Assembly (NCBI RefSeq): GCF_028606985.1
Contig: NZ_CP117416.1
Location: forward strand, 3,076,001 to 3,140,000
Length of the DNA: 64,000 nucleotides
Origin: Paenibacillus kyungheensis
Lineage (GTDB): Bacteria > Bacillota > Bacilli > Paenibacillales > Paenibacillaceae
Reading direction: 5' to 3'
This document shows positions 44,257-54,335 of the stretch, piece by piece. Numbering within the stretch: position 1 is the stretch's first letter; the number at the start of each line of letters is the position of its first letter. Position numbers and translations under genes: made by a program. The notes below the pieces were generated by a model. It saw nothing but the letters and a program-made list of their open reading frames with translations. It did no database searches and was not told the origin of the DNA.

Positions 44257-44832
44257 TTATTTTATAATTTCCTTCACTCTCAAAATCATCTCAACCAATT
44301 CCTCACGATCAACCAATCGAACGTTATTCGATCTTGCAAGGTTTATTGCAGATTGAGTATAGCCACTGTTTGTTACAACCCAACCCGCAGAAGCTTTATA
44401 GTGCGCAATCGCTCCATGCACTTCTTGTACAGCTTTTAAATTTACATTTTTGCTATACCGCTTAGCTTGAACCACAATCCGCTTGCCATCTTTGTTCAAT
44501 ACCAGATCAGCCCCATAATCGCCTTGCGCTTGAGTGACCGTGGCATTGTATCCTTGAAGCTTGAATAGTTGTCCTAAGTAATGCTCAAATTGTGTACCTG
44601 TCATTTTGTCAATCTCTGCTATCCCAGATCTTCTCAGTCTTTTTAATTTGGCTTCTTCAATCGAATTTATAATTAACGCTAAAACAACAATAACAACTAT
44701 TAATGTAATCACAGAAATAACAGCATTTTTAGTTAGATAAAGTGCAATAAGACTACTTAGTATGCTGACTCCTCCTACTAAGCCTAATGTATCATCTTGC
44801 TTTTGCTTCTTTTTGCTCTTTCTACGTGCCAT
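44257..44832 (-). CDS. Membrane-anchored Mrr-type restriction endonuclease
   Basis: A 191-residue protein. Basic N-terminus, two membrane helices (~18-60), then an Mrr_cat domain: TGTQFEHYLGQLFKLQGY, the catalytic Asp in QGDYGADLVL (~105) and the QAKRY Lys (~121), then VHGAIAHYKASAGWVVTNS. All PD-(D/E)xK residues are visible. Small Mrr proteins with N-terminal helices are common in Firmicutes; they may cut modified or foreign DNA at the membrane. It starts 34 bases after the NERD-helicase stop and probably forms an operon with it. Confidence 0.88.
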   Translation of the reverse strand: MARRKSKKKQKQDDTLGLVGGVSILSSLIALYLTKNAVISVITLIVVIVVLALIINSIEEAKLKRLRRSGIAEIDKMTGTQFEHYLGQLFKLQGYNATVTQAQGDYGADLVLNKDGKRIVVQAKRYSKNVNLKAVQEVHGAIAHYKASAGWVVTNSGYTQSAINLARSNNVRLVDREELVEMILRVKEIIK

Positions 44833-44866
44833 GTGTAACTCCCCTTTGAGAATGTTCTATGCTTTT

Positions 44867-46816
44867 CTAGGATTTGAATCGTTGTTGCTTCTTCTGTTCC
44901 ACTGCATCACTTGCTTCGACAACCTTTTCTTCAAGCCACCCTGCAAATCCCTCCACCTTGCTATAACTCAAGAACAACCAATCCATCGCTCTCGTCATCC
45001 CAATATAAAATAACGATACTTCTCGCTCTGGATGTTCTTCTAGCTTGAAGGGCATGCTGTCGACATTGACGATAAAGACGGCTTTGAAGTCTAGACCTTT
45101 AGAGCTGTCGAGTGTGGATAGCTTGACGGCTTCTTGGTGGCGTTCGAATGTGCGTTTGGATGCTGTATTTTCGGTGAACCAGTTGTATGGAATCTCATGC
45201 TTGGATAGTTCTTTTTGTAATACGTCTATATAAGAGTACGAATAGCGCTTTTGTACCCGATACAGAACAGCCATTTCGGCGTAAGGTACTTTTTTCTGCT
45301 CATGTAATATCTTCATCTGCTGTGCGACCCATTGTACTTCTTCTGCAAATGAAGCGCAGTGCTTGATCTGTGGCTCTATCCCTTTACGCTTGGTGCTTTG
45401 CGGTGGGATAATCTCTACGCCTTCTATACTTGTGCCTTCTTTGACCTTTTCCCCTAAGCTCGAATGGGTACGATAGAAGTCCCATGCGAAGTTGACGATC
45501 TGAGCGGTGTTACGGTAGTTGATACTGAGAATCTTGGAGCGTCCACGAAAGTCGAGTCCGGTGTTCTGGCTCAGGCTGGTTTTGCGTTTGTAAATATTTT
45601 GCGCTTTGTCTTCGACCAGTAATAACGATTGGGTCTCCGGGTTAAGCACCTTACTTAGCAATTCTAGCCATGACGGTTCGAAGTCTTGTCCTTCGTCGAT
45701 CAGGATCGCATCGTATTGCGGTAAGATCGTCTCGCCACGATTGATCTTTTCCAGATAAGATTCGATCAGCTCGTCTTTGATTCGCATCGTACTCCACAGC
45801 CATTCGTGGAATGTAGCAATCTGTAGATTGGATGACTTCTCTATAGAAGGTGTAGCCGATGAATTCGTCTGACTGTTGGCAAAATCGAACAAATCTTCCG
45901 GTTCTTCGAGCATCCGATCAATCTGACTGCGAATCACTCTTGATAATGGAATGCCATAACAGAGTACAAGAATTTTCCAATGTGGATGGTCTTTGATTAA
46001 CATCTTCGCTCTAGCGGCTAGAATTAAAGTCTTGCCACTACCTGCTACACCGCGTATTAATCGATTCTTATCTCCCAACTGTCTGGCAAGTGATTCCTGA
46101 TGCAAGTCCATCGCTTGAATATTATGAAGCGATAGTAAGAGTTGGTCTTGATAATAAGCAGGCTCCCGATATTCTGCACTAATCCGTACTTCGGGAAATA
46201 GATGATACCGAATCGCTTTGATATCTTCGTCGGTCAGCATCTGATTCATATGAAAAGGGGTATCGAACATATTGGTAATGCGCTCTAGTAGATGATCTGC
46301 GGTGCAATTCTCATCTTCCAAGTCTATTTCTTCTCGTGTGAGCATATATCTAGGGTCGATCACCCGATGTAGACTATGCTTGACGATATGAGTCTGCTTG
46401 AGACGGGTAAAAACAACTCCATGTCCATAGCGGAACTTGAGGTTATTCGCATACACGCCGCTTTGTTGTGTAAGATTCTGATCTTTTTTAAGCTTATTAT
46501 TGATTCGAAAAGCATAATCTCTTGCTTGGAGTAGCGGATTTTTGACCGTTTCTACCGATCCTGTTCCTTTTTGGGTATGTAGCTGCCATTCATGAGTATT
46601 GAGTTCGTAGAGGGTATTTTCGGTGTAGTCTTTCACTTCTAACACCAATAGTCCAAGATCCGGGCCGATAATGACGTAGTCTGGTCGTCTGCCACCGATC
46701 TCTGGTTCGTAGTAGACAATATAATCGTCTGGAAGATGTTCTTTGAGCGTTTGAAATAAAAGGCGTTCGCCTGCGGTTGCTTTTCTCGGGATGGTGTCTG
46801 GAATCGTATATGCCAT
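44867..46816 (-). CDS. NERD-domain UvrD-like DNA helicase
   Basis: A 649-residue protein. N-terminal NERD (nuclease-related) domain ~14-130: AGERLLFQTLKEHL, RPDYVIIGPD and LLVLEVKDYTENTL. Superfamily-1 helicase follows: Walker A GVAGSGKTLILAARAK (~255), Walker B ILIDEGQDFEPSW (~375), the Arg-finger region LSINYRNTAQIVNFAW, and C-terminal VKLSTLDSSKGLDFKAV and FYIGMTRAMDWLFLS. It should unwind or clear DNA with ATP, and the NERD part may cut it. First gene of a likely operon with the Mrr nuclease. DNA repair or phage defence are both plausible. Start ATG 46816. Confidence 0.9.
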   Translation of the reverse strand: MAYTIPDTIPRKATAGERLLFQTLKEHLPDDYIVYYEPEIGGRRPDYVIIGPDLGLLVLEVKDYTENTLYELNTHEWQLHTQKGTGSVETVKNPLLQARDYAFRINNKLKKDQNLTQQSGVYANNLKFRYGHGVVFTRLKQTHIVKHSLHRVIDPRYMLTREEIDLEDENCTADHLLERITNMFDTPFHMNQMLTDEDIKAIRYHLFPEVRISAEYREPAYYQDQLLLSLHNIQAMDLHQESLARQLGDKNRLIRGVAGSGKTLILAARAKMLIKDHPHWKILVLCYGIPLSRVIRSQIDRMLEEPEDLFDFANSQTNSSATPSIEKSSNLQIATFHEWLWSTMRIKDELIESYLEKINRGETILPQYDAILIDEGQDFEPSWLELLSKVLNPETQSLLLVEDKAQNIYKRKTSLSQNTGLDFRGRSKILSINYRNTAQIVNFAWDFYRTHSSLGEKVKEGTSIEGVEIIPPQSTKRKGIEPQIKHCASFAEEVQWVAQQMKILHEQKKVPYAEMAVLYRVQKRYSYSYIDVLQKELSKHEIPYNWFTENTASKRTFERHQEAVKLSTLDSSKGLDFKAVFIVNVDSMPFKLEEHPEREVSLFYIGMTRAMDWLFLSYSKVEGFAGWLEEKVVEASDAVEQKKQQRFKS

Positions 46817-47136
46817 AGTTGTGTTCTCCTTAGTGCAGGCAGAAGATGTACGAGTTAGAGTCCAGTTCTTCTGGAAATCTGCGATAATTTTGCTTTAAAA
46901 TGAAATATTTCAATTTTCTTAGGTCTTAGGTAGCGTATACATTTACCTATATCATACTTCGTTTGACTCATATTGGAAATACTTTTTTTCAAGATAATGG
47001 ATTTAAACCAAAAAAGCAGGACATCTTCCATCGTAAAATGGAAAAGCCCTACTTTTATTAGGTCTGTTGGTAGTGATCCTCTTTAGTTGCTATATGCTTT
47101 AATTCTGTTTTTCTATTGGAGATACAAGTATTCTTT
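46817..47136 (-). other. Gene-free interval, 320 bases
   Basis: Holds the promoter of the NERD-helicase operon and the terminator of the GH27 gene (47011-47056). I see no small ORF with a ribosome site. Confidence 0.4.
47011..47056 (-). terminator. Rho-independent terminator of the alpha-galactosidase gene
   Basis: On the reverse strand, AAGTAGGGCTTTTCCAT pairs with ATGGAAGATGTCCTGCTT (mismatched middle) and runs into six T residues. Confidence 0.7.
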
Positions 47137-48432
47137 TTAAGCTAGTGGCTCTAATCGATATACGACACATCCGTGTGGTGGAAGTTCTATTTCCCATTGT
47201 CCTTGTACGGTTAATTGTTCTGTAGGCTGCCATAGATTATGCAGATTCACTGGCACTGTTATATCTAATAAAGATAGATCCAGTGTTAGTGTATTCTGCT
47301 CTTCTCCTGCATTGAATAGAGCAATGTAGCGGTTATGCGTTCCATCTTCCTCTGCTACCCAGATGATTCGATCCTGCTCATCACGAGAAAGCTGATAGGC
47401 TTGACGGCTCTTCTGGTTCATTTCTAAAATCAGCGGATTGTTCAGCAATGACAATGTCCATTCATCGTTATCCCGTAATTCTCCTCCGAACATTAATGGC
47501 GAACGGAAAATCGACCACAGTGTCATCATAGTGCGCTGTTCATTAGGTGTGAATCGTGTCCAGCGATCTGCTCCGCCTCCATCTACAGAGCGAATACCGA
47601 TATGACCGAGTGGCAACATATCACAATCCGGCCAAGAACCTTCGCCTACATACGGTGACCATTTCTCACACCGTTCGAACATCGCATATAATAATGACCA
47701 GATATCCCAGAAATCATCGGTAACACGCCACATATTCGCATGGTCTCTTAATTGTTGTTGGTATTGTAATGGCGCTGGCCCTGGAGATAGACTGAGTACC
47801 ATCGGACGACCACACTGATCAATTGCGTGACGAATTAGTTCAATTTCTTCCAGATGAGTATCATACAGACGTGAAGCCGCAATATCATCGACTTTGACAA
47901 AATCGACTCCCCACTCTGCATACATTTCAAATAATGAATTGTAATATTGTTGTGCTCCTTCTTGCGAAGCATCTACCCCGTACATATCTGTATTCCACGG
48001 ACAGATCGAATTAGGATGTGCAATCTGTCTGGCGGTGATATGTGTTCCTTTGATCGCTGTATTCTGATGCACCGCTTGTCTTGGAATACCACGCATAATA
48101 TGTATACCGAACTTCAATCCTAATTGATGTACCCGATCAGCTAACAGACGGAATCCTTGACCATCTTTACTGGAAGGAAAACGATTGACTGCTGGAATTA
48201 ATCGGGAATAGTTATCCATTTCTAATGGCTCAAATTTGCGATACGCTGAGGATACAGCCCCTGCTTCATACCACTGAATATCCACTACAATATATTCCCA
48301 ACCATGCTCTTTGAGATGAGTAGACATATACTCGGCATTACCTATAATTTCTTCTTCTCGTACAGCGGCTCCATAACAATCCCAACTATTCCAGCCCCGG
48401 GGTGGATATTGTGCCCATAGATGATGTTCCAT
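47137..48432 (-). CDS. GH27 alpha-galactosidase
   Basis: A 431-residue cytosolic enzyme (no signal peptide). It opens with the family block RGWNSWDCYG (~14) and YIVVDIQWYEAGA (~47). The nucleophile Asp lies in FVKVDDI (~182), with the acid/base Asp further on in the VTDDFWDIW block (~238) typical of GH27/GH36 melibiases. DGGGADRWTRFTPNEQRTMM and FRSPLMFGGEL follow. It should release alpha-1,6-galactose from galactomannan fragments or raffinose sugars after uptake. A cre-like site lies 64 bases upstream of ATG 48432. Related alpha-N-acetylgalactosaminidase activity is possible. Confidence 0.9.
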   Translation of the reverse strand: MEHHLWAQYPPRGWNSWDCYGAAVREEEIIGNAEYMSTHLKEHGWEYIVVDIQWYEAGAVSSAYRKFEPLEMDNYSRLIPAVNRFPSSKDGQGFRLLADRVHQLGLKFGIHIMRGIPRQAVHQNTAIKGTHITARQIAHPNSICPWNTDMYGVDASQEGAQQYYNSLFEMYAEWGVDFVKVDDIAASRLYDTHLEEIELIRHAIDQCGRPMVLSLSPGPAPLQYQQQLRDHANMWRVTDDFWDIWSLLYAMFERCEKWSPYVGEGSWPDCDMLPLGHIGIRSVDGGGADRWTRFTPNEQRTMMTLWSIFRSPLMFGGELRDNDEWTLSLLNNPLILEMNQKSRQAYQLSRDEQDRIIWVAEEDGTHNRYIALFNAGEEQNTLTLDLSLLDITVPVNLHNLWQPTEQLTVQGQWEIELPPHGCVVYRLEPLA

Positions 48433-48495
48433 ATTGAATCTCCTTTAGATATATATATTTTGGAATAATATGCTGTATTTATTTTAAACTTTTTT

Positions 48496-48509
48496 TGGAA
48501 ACGGTTGCA
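48496..48509. promoter_or_regulatory. Cre-like site upstream of alpha-galactosidase gene
   Basis: TGGAAACGGTTGCA fits the CcpA consensus TGWAANCGNTNWCA with two deviations and lies 64 bases upstream of the GH27 start, implying catabolite repression shared with the GH26 gene. The divergent spacer 48433-48777 also holds the sigma-D promoter of the chemoreceptor gene. Confidence 0.55.
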
Positions 48510-48707
48510 ATAAATAATATATATATTAACCTACATTATTTATAATTTTATAATCATTTTGCATCATTAATTCTTACAACAACGGATACACGACATTATA
48601 TTTTGAAATAAAATGTATTTGATTAATTTGAAATATATAACTATTAAAACATTTATTAGTTTTTTAATTATTTATTAGCAATTTTATTTTTTTTAATCTG
48701 TAAGACC

Positions 48708-48734
48708 TAAATATATAGCGAATTTTGTCGATAT
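48708..48734 (+). promoter_or_regulatory. Sigma-D-type promoter for chemoreceptor gene 1
   Basis: TAAA, 15 bases, then GTCGATAT: close to the flagellar sigma-D consensus (TAAA-N15-GCCGATAT). It lies 44 bases upstream of the first MCP start. Confidence 0.75.
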
Positions 48735-48777
48735 AGGTATTACGTTATATGTTTAAACAATGATGAGGAGTGAAATA

Positions 48778-50478
48778 ATGCGTATTAATATTCAAACTAA
48801 ATTATTAGTCGGCTTTTTTAGCGTGATTCTATTACTGGTATTGGTTAGTCTTTTATCACTATTCAGTATGAATACGTTAGGATCGCAAGCCAAGCAAATT
48901 GATAGCAAATGGATGCCTAGTGTAAGCACAATGGGTATGATGAATGGTGATATCTCTGATGTACAGCGTCTAGTCCTGAACATGGCTATCGAAAATGATC
49001 CAGAACGAATTACTAAAATTAACACTACATTAGATGAATTGTTAAAACGAATCGAAACCGAACGTCTACAATACAAAGCATTGATTCAATCGGATGAAGA
49101 ATCCAAATTATTTGAAACATTCAACACCAATTATGATCAATTTTTAACAACCTTTCCTGCCTTAGTTGATGCGGCTAAAGGCAATGATATGGATAAAGCG
49201 CGCGAATTGCATCGTGCTTCTTATGATGCCTGGTATACTGCTAATGACACAATTGCTCAATTAATTGCTTATGATAATGAACAAGCAGGTATTTTGACAG
49301 ATCAATCTGTAAAATCAGCAACTTCTGCAAGCATGAATATTATTATTTTAAGTATTATCGCTATTCTAATCGCTGGCGTTATCGCTTACCTTATTGCTAG
49401 ATCTATATCCCGTCCGGTGAAACAAATTCAACAAGCGGCTGAACGTATCTCTGCTGGTGATCTAACAGGCGAAGCGATCATTATTCGTAATAAAGACGAA
49501 GTCGGTCTACTGGCTGTTGCTTTCAATCAAATGGTAGCAAATCTTCGTAGTTTGCTTGAATCTGTAGCTGCTACTTCTGAATTGGTTGCCGCTTCTTCAG
49601 AGCAATTAACAGCAAGTAGTGAGCAGAACAAACAAGCTTCTGAACAAATTGCTGAAACGGTACAAGAAAGTGCTAATGGCGCTGCTACTCAAGTTGATAT
49701 TGCTACCAAGTCTGCTCAAGCGATGCAAGAAATGGCGATCGGTGTAGAGCAAATTGCTGTTCGTGCACAGACAGTATCCAGTTCAGCAACCGAAGCAGCA
49801 AGCAAATCGTCTAATGGTAACAAAGCGATCCAACAAGCAGTTAATCAAATGGATTCGATTCAGACTTCGCTACACTCGTTAGGTTCTGTCGTGAAAGAAT
49901 TAGGAAGTCGTTCACAAGAAATTGGAAATATCACTAAAGTCATTACAGGTATTGCTACACAGACCAATCTGCTTGCTTTGAATGCTTCCATTGAAGCGGC
50001 TCGTGCAGGTGAAGCAGGTCGAGGATTCGCTGTCGTTGCTGATGAAGTCGGTAAATTAGCAGAACAATCTTCTCAATCGGCGAAGCAAATTATTGAACTG
50101 GTTACATTTATCCAGAAAGATACAACCGATGCCATTGACGCGGTAGAATTGAATAATCTTGAATTTGATAAAGGATTGGCTTCTGTATCGATTGCAGGTG
50201 AAGCGTTCCGCGATATTTTACAGGCTGTCAATCAAGTGGCTGGTGATATTGAAGAAGTCTCCGCAGGTGCAGAACAATTATCAGCAAGCACGACTGAGAT
50301 TGTCCAATACTCCAAACAGATCAATCATATCGCTCAAGAATCTTCTGAAGGTATGCTAAGTGTATCTGCGGCTACGCAAGAACAACTGGCTTCTATGGAA
50401 GAGATTACATCCTCATCGTCTTCTCTAGCACAGACAGCAGAACAACTTCATAACGAAGTTAGCGCATTTAAAGTCTAA
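48778..50478 (+). CDS. Methyl-accepting chemotaxis protein, 4HB type (paralogue 1)
   Basis: A 566-residue transmembrane receptor. TM1 ~10-33 ([20 protein letters not shown]), a periplasmic-type four-helix-bundle sensor of about 145 residues, TM2 ~185-208, HAMP (~210-262) and a long MCP signalling domain with the tip [20 protein letters not shown] (~393). ATG 48778 follows GAGGAG. A sigma-D promoter is upstream, so it belongs to the motility regulon. The signalling half is almost identical to that of the paralogue at 52611-54335, while the sensor halves differ, so the two sense different ligands through the same output. Confidence 0.95.
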   Translation: MRINIQTKLLVGFFSVILLLVLVSLLSLFSMNTLGSQAKQIDSKWMPSVSTMGMMNGDISDVQRLVLNMAIENDPERITKINTTLDELLKRIETERLQYKALIQSDEESKLFETFNTNYDQFLTTFPALVDAAKGNDMDKARELHRASYDAWYTANDTIAQLIAYDNEQAGILTDQSVKSATSASMNIIILSIIAILIAGVIAYLIARSISRPVKQIQQAAERISAGDLTGEAIIIRNKDEVGLLAVAFNQMVANLRSLLESVAATSELVAASSEQLTASSEQNKQASEQIAETVQESANGAATQVDIATKSAQAMQEMAIGVEQIAVRAQTVSSSATEAASKSSNGNKAIQQAVNQMDSIQTSLHSLGSVVKELGSRSQEIGNITKVITGIATQTNLLALNASIEAARAGEAGRGFAVVADEVGKLAEQSSQSAKQIIELVTFIQKDTTDAIDAVELNNLEFDKGLASVSIAGEAFRDILQAVNQVAGDIEEVSAGAEQLSASTTEIVQYSKQINHIAQESSEGMLSVSAATQEQLASMEEITSSSSSLAQTAEQLHNEVSAFKV

Positions 50479-50520
50479 TATTTTAGCTTACTTTTGTTAC
50501 TAGCTTTATAGCAAATAGGC

Positions 50521-50577
50521 AATACCCCGTATCCTTTTATGATCAGAAGATCGCATATAAAGGATACGGGGTATTTT
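50521..50577. terminator. Bidirectional rho-independent terminator
   Basis: AATACCCCGTATCCTTT / AAAGGATACGGGGTATT, a very long GC-containing stem between the chemoreceptor and DUF1836 genes. Confidence 0.9.
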
Positions 50578-50619
50578 GGTATATCATTGTGTACCATGTG
50601 TAAAGATAATGACTTAAAT

Positions 50620-51225
50620 TTACATTTTGATCTTTTTCGTTTTTTTACCATGATCATCTAGCGTAGAGAGCTTTCCTTCTGCTCGCTCCATTTCTATAAT
50701 CTTTTCCGCCAAAATCTTACTGGAGTTCGCCAATACTGCCATTTTGAGCGAAAGATTACTTAACATTTCTTGTTCTGTCGTAGTCGTCTGACCGAGCAAT
50801 CTGCTCTCAGCTTTGGCTTGTTCCATCGTATAACTGGATGCTTGCTCTTGTTCTGTCACAAAGTGATCATACACTTCAGCAAATGTTTTGGTCTGTAATT
50901 GAAATTCGATAATACCTTGTATGACTGCTAAAGGTAATACAGGTTTGAGGGTGCACAGCATCATCAAGTAAGCAATATGCGTACGGGAATAGCGCTTTTT
51001 GATCGTAGGTGGAATAATGCCCTGTTTGACATAATTGTTGATCATAGAGGGTGAGATTAACTTGCCTGCACTCTCCCCGGGGAATTTGTGAAAATGCTTT
51101 TCTAATAAAGCGACCACTTGATCCATATATAAATCAATGTCGGGAATCTGCTCCCATCTGGGAAACTTATAAGCCACTTTCTCTTTACCCCATGCTTCTA
51201 ATTCTTGAGCCAGTTTGTCTTCCAT
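50620..51225 (-). CDS. DUF1836 domain protein
   Basis: A 201-residue soluble protein. The N-terminal ~100 residues form the DUF1836 domain with a MerR-like helix-turn-helix pattern (ISPSMINNYVKQGIIPPT, then KKRYSRTHIAYLMMLCTLK), followed by a long helical C-terminus and a Lys-rich tail (GKKTKKIKM). ATG 51225 follows AAGGAGG; the Met at 51267 has no site. It is divergent from the DegV gene at 51409, a frequent neighbour of DUF1836 in Bacilli, which suggests it regulates that gene. DNA binding is predicted only. Confidence 0.85.
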   Translation of the reverse strand: MEDKLAQELEAWGKEKVAYKFPRWEQIPDIDLYMDQVVALLEKHFHKFPGESAGKLISPSMINNYVKQGIIPPTIKKRYSRTHIAYLMMLCTLKPVLPLAVIQGIIEFQLQTKTFAEVYDHFVTEQEQASSYTMEQAKAESRLLGQTTTTEQEMLSNLSLKMAVLANSSKILAEKIIEMERAEGKLSTLDDHGKKTKKIKM

Positions 51226-51408
51226 TATGTATTCCTCCTTGAGCTGAGCATGTATGATAAGATTCATTGTCTGTAATTTGTGTTTATGATTGTATATGGT
51301 TATAATAACTATATCATAAAGTTATTAGTTTTATATGTTAAAATTTAAATAAAATGAATATAGTATTTTTAGTATATTCTATCTCTGTGTAAAGAAAGAG
51401 TGGTTTGG

Positions 51409-52245
51409 ATGAAATCAATTGCTTGGGTGACAGATAGTACAGCTATGATCGATACTGATTTTGCAGCAGAACATCATATTTATATTGTACCTTTACGTCT
51501 GATTGTGAACAATGAAGCGTACAAAGAAAATGTTGAAATTACAGCAGAACAATTTTATGAGAAAATGCGTCAAAACGAAAGTGTAGGTAGCTCACAGCCA
51601 CCGATTGGCGAATTTATGGAATTATACGAATCTATTAAAGATAAATATGACGATATTATCGTGATTCATTGTTCTTCTGAATTAAGTGGTACGTATCACA
51701 CTTCACTACAAGCGGCTGAGATCACTGAAACTTCTGTGATCGGGATTGATTCCAAAGTCGGCGCTTTTCCTTTACGTGAAATGGTTATGCAAGGAGTCAA
51801 ATGGCAACAACAAGGCGATACGGCTCTGGAGATCAAAGCCAAAATCGATATGATTATTGAAAATATGGACTTTTATCTGATTCCAGCAAGTCTTTCTCAA
51901 TTGCATCGTAGTGGACGGGTATCCGGTACTCAATTGGTGATCAGTCAGTTACTACGTATCCACCTCCTATTGCGTTTTGTAGAAGGTAAAATTATTGTAG
52001 AAGACAAAATTCGTACTTTCAAAAAAGCCAAACACAAACTGATGGATATTCTCAAAAAAGATATCGATCTGGTCAAAAGTGTATGTATTATGCACGCTAA
52101 CAATATTGAAGAAGCATTTCAAATGGAGAAAGAAATCAGTGTATTTGCTCCGCTACTCAAAATTGAAATTGCTCCCTTTATTCCTGTTGTCGGTGTTCAC
52201 GCCGGTGAAGGTACAATGGCATTAGCATGGATTCGTCAAAATTAA
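51409..52245 (+). CDS. DegV family fatty-acid-binding protein
   Basis: A 278-residue DegV-fold protein. Typical blocks: IAWVTDSTAMI (~5), SVGSSQPPIGEFMELYE (~60), DDIIVIHCSSELSGTYHTS (~84) and the C-terminal PVVGVHAGEGTMALAW (~262). DegV proteins bind a fatty acid between two domains and some act as FakB subunits that present it to FakA kinase. ATG 51409 is preferred to GTG 51400; AGAAAGAG precedes it. A fakA gene is not present nearby. Strong terminator follows. Confidence 0.92.
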   Translation: MKSIAWVTDSTAMIDTDFAAEHHIYIVPLRLIVNNEAYKENVEITAEQFYEKMRQNESVGSSQPPIGEFMELYESIKDKYDDIIVIHCSSELSGTYHTSLQAAEITETSVIGIDSKVGAFPLREMVMQGVKWQQQGDTALEIKAKIDMIIENMDFYLIPASLSQLHRSGRVSGTQLVISQLLRIHLLLRFVEGKIIVEDKIRTFKKAKHKLMDILKKDIDLVKSVCIMHANNIEEAFQMEKEISVFAPLLKIEIAPFIPVVGVHAGEGTMALAWIRQN

Positions 52246-52301
52246 ATACTATTTAACACATTCATTCTATATATAAAGGATTACCTATAGATCTCATCAA
52301 A

Positions 52302-52339
52302 AAGCAACTTGTAGCTATATGCTACAGGTTGCTTTTTTG
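52302..52339 (+). terminator. Rho-independent terminator
   Basis: AAGCAACTTGTAGC / GCTACAGGTTGCTT followed by TTTT, after the DegV gene. Confidence 0.9.
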
Positions 52340-52537
52340 TTGTCTGCGTTCACTGGTCAGCATTTATAACTATTCAATAAGATGATCCAAAAAATGAATA
52401 ATGACTCTGACCATATCTTTTTTTGACTATTCTTCACAATTACAGCTTCTACCTGTGATTTATTAAATTGAAATGTAAGCATTTGCATTTAGAACCTTAA
52501 GAACTATATCTTAAGCACTAAAATTTACAAAATTGTC

Positions 52538-52564
52538 TAATATATAAAAAGAAATTGTCGATAT
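52538..52564 (+). promoter_or_regulatory. Sigma-D-type promoter for chemoreceptor gene 2
   Basis: TAAT, 15 bases, then GTCGATAT, the same -10 as the paralogue's promoter at 48708-48734 and one mismatch in the -35. It lies 46 bases upstream of the second MCP start. Confidence 0.7.
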
Positions 52565-52610
52565 AGATAAAGTTGAATGCGTTACACATTACATATTGGG
52601 GGACAATATT

Positions 52611-54335
52611 ATGAAACGTTTGCGTGTTGGTAAAGTCAAAATGAGTATACAGACCAAATTGTTAACTGGCTTTTTAAGTGTGATTCTTTTGTTAGTCATA
52701 GTAAGTTTACTTGCTCTAACAAGTACACGAAGTATGGGCAATCAAGCAGTCGATGTAAATACGAAATGGATGCCAAGTGTTACTTTATTAGGAACGCTTA
52801 ACGGGGATGTGTCCGATCTAGAGCGTCTATTGCTCAATATTATTGTAGAAAATAATCAAGATGAAGTTGCCAAGCTTAATCAAGATTACGAGACATTACT
52901 GAAAAAAATTCAAACAGAACGTACTGCTTATGAAAAGTTAATCGAAAGCGATGATGAACAACGTCTGTATCAACGCTTCTCTACACAATATGAAGCGTAT
53001 ATTAAAGTTTCACCTAACGTGCTTAATGCAGGTCTGAATAATGATTTGAATAAAGCGATTGCTTTGCACCGTAATGCGTATGCTTTCTGGTACACGGCTA
53101 ATTCTACTATTGCAGAATTGGTAGCTTATGATAACAAACAAGCCACTCAACTTACAGATGAGTCGGTAAGTACATCGCGGAAAGCAAGTTTTAATATTAT
53201 TTTGTTAAGTGTAATCGCTATTATTGTTGCTTTGGCTATTGCTTTCCTTATTGCTCGTTCGATCTCCAAGCCTGCTAGATCGCTACAAAAAGCAGCTGAA
53301 CAAATTGCTGCCGGTGATCTGACTGGATCTGATTTGATTATCAAAAACAAAGATGAGATCGGTTCATTAGCGGTTTCATTTAATGATATGAAGCACAATT
53401 TGCGTCAGGTGATCGAATCGGTCGCTTCTACTTCCGAATTGGTCGCTGCTTCTTCAGAACAATTAACAGCAAGTAGTGAACAAAATAAACAAGCGGCTGA
53501 ACAAATCGCGGAAACCGTACAAGAAAATGCAGTCGGTACAGCCAAACAAGTCGATATTGCCAACAAGTCTTCTCAAGCGATGCAAGAAATGGCGATCGGT
53601 GTAGAACAGATTGCGGTTCGTGCACAGACAGTATCTAACTCTGCTGTCGATGCGGCAAGCAAATCTTCGGATGGTAATCATGCTATCCAACAAGCGGTAT
53701 CACAAATGGATTCAATTCAACAATCCTTACATTCTCTAGGCTCTGTAGTAAAAGAATTAGGTAGTCGCTCTCAAGAGATTGGTAATATTACCAAAGTAAT
53801 CACTGGCATCTCTTCGCAAACGAATTTATTAGCGCTGAACGCTTCAATTGAAGCCGCTCGTGCAGGCGAAGCAGGTCGAGGATTCGCAGTCGTTGCTGAT
53901 GAAGTCGGCAAATTAGCAGAACAATCTTCCCAATCAGCGAAGCAAATTATTGAATTGGTCGCTTTTATTCAAAAAGATACGTTAAATGCGATTGAAGCGG
54001 TTGATCTAAACAATCGTGAATTTGATAAAGGGATGGCTTCTGTCGCGATTGCAGGGACTGCTTTCCAGGATATTTTACAAGCAGTTAATCAAGTAGCAAG
54101 CGATATTGAAGAAGTATCTGCTGGTGCAGAACAGATGTCTGCAAGCACGACTGAGATTGTAGAGTATTCCAGACAGATTTCTCATATCGCTCAAGAATCG
54201 GCTGCCGGTATGTTAAATGTATCTGCTGCTACACAAGAACAGTTAGCATCGATGGAAGAAATTAATGCTTCCTCTTCTTCGCTAGCAGAGACGGCTGAAC
54301 AGTTACACAGCGAAATGAATGAGTTCAAAATTTAA
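52611..54335 (+). CDS. Methyl-accepting chemotaxis protein, 4HB type (paralogue 2)
   Basis: A 574-residue receptor with the same domain order as the one at 48778: TM1 ~16-38, four-helix sensor, TM2 ~190-213, HAMP, signalling domain with tip [20 protein letters not shown]. It has about 8 extra basic residues at the N-terminus ([12 protein letters not shown]). ATG 52611 follows TTGGGGGAC. Between the two proteins the signalling halves are nearly identical while the sensors differ clearly. The two genes are separated by only DUF1836 and DegV genes, so a local duplication is likely. Confidence 0.95.
   Translation: MKRLRVGKVKMSIQTKLLTGFLSVILLLVIVSLLALTSTRSMGNQAVDVNTKWMPSVTLLGTLNGDVSDLERLLLNIIVENNQDEVAKLNQDYETLLKKIQTERTAYEKLIESDDEQRLYQRFSTQYEAYIKVSPNVLNAGLNNDLNKAIALHRNAYAFWYTANSTIAELVAYDNKQATQLTDESVSTSRKASFNIILLSVIAIIVALAIAFLIARSISKPARSLQKAAEQIAAGDLTGSDLIIKNKDEIGSLAVSFNDMKHNLRQVIESVASTSELVAASSEQLTASSEQNKQAAEQIAETVQENAVGTAKQVDIANKSSQAMQEMAIGVEQIAVRAQTVSNSAVDAASKSSDGNHAIQQAVSQMDSIQQSLHSLGSVVKELGSRSQEIGNITKVITGISSQTNLLALNASIEAARAGEAGRGFAVVADEVGKLAEQSSQSAKQIIELVAFIQKDTLNAIEAVDLNNREFDKGMASVAIAGTAFQDILQAVNQVASDIEEVSAGAEQMSASTTEIVEYSRQISHIAQESAAGMLNVSAATQEQLASMEEINASSSSLAETAEQLHSEMNEFKI

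Larger units (their letters stand above)
52246..52610 (+). other. Intergenic region with terminator and sigma-D promoter
   Basis: Holds the DegV terminator (52302-52339) and the chemoreceptor promoter (52538-52564). Nothing else is evident. Confidence 0.5.
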
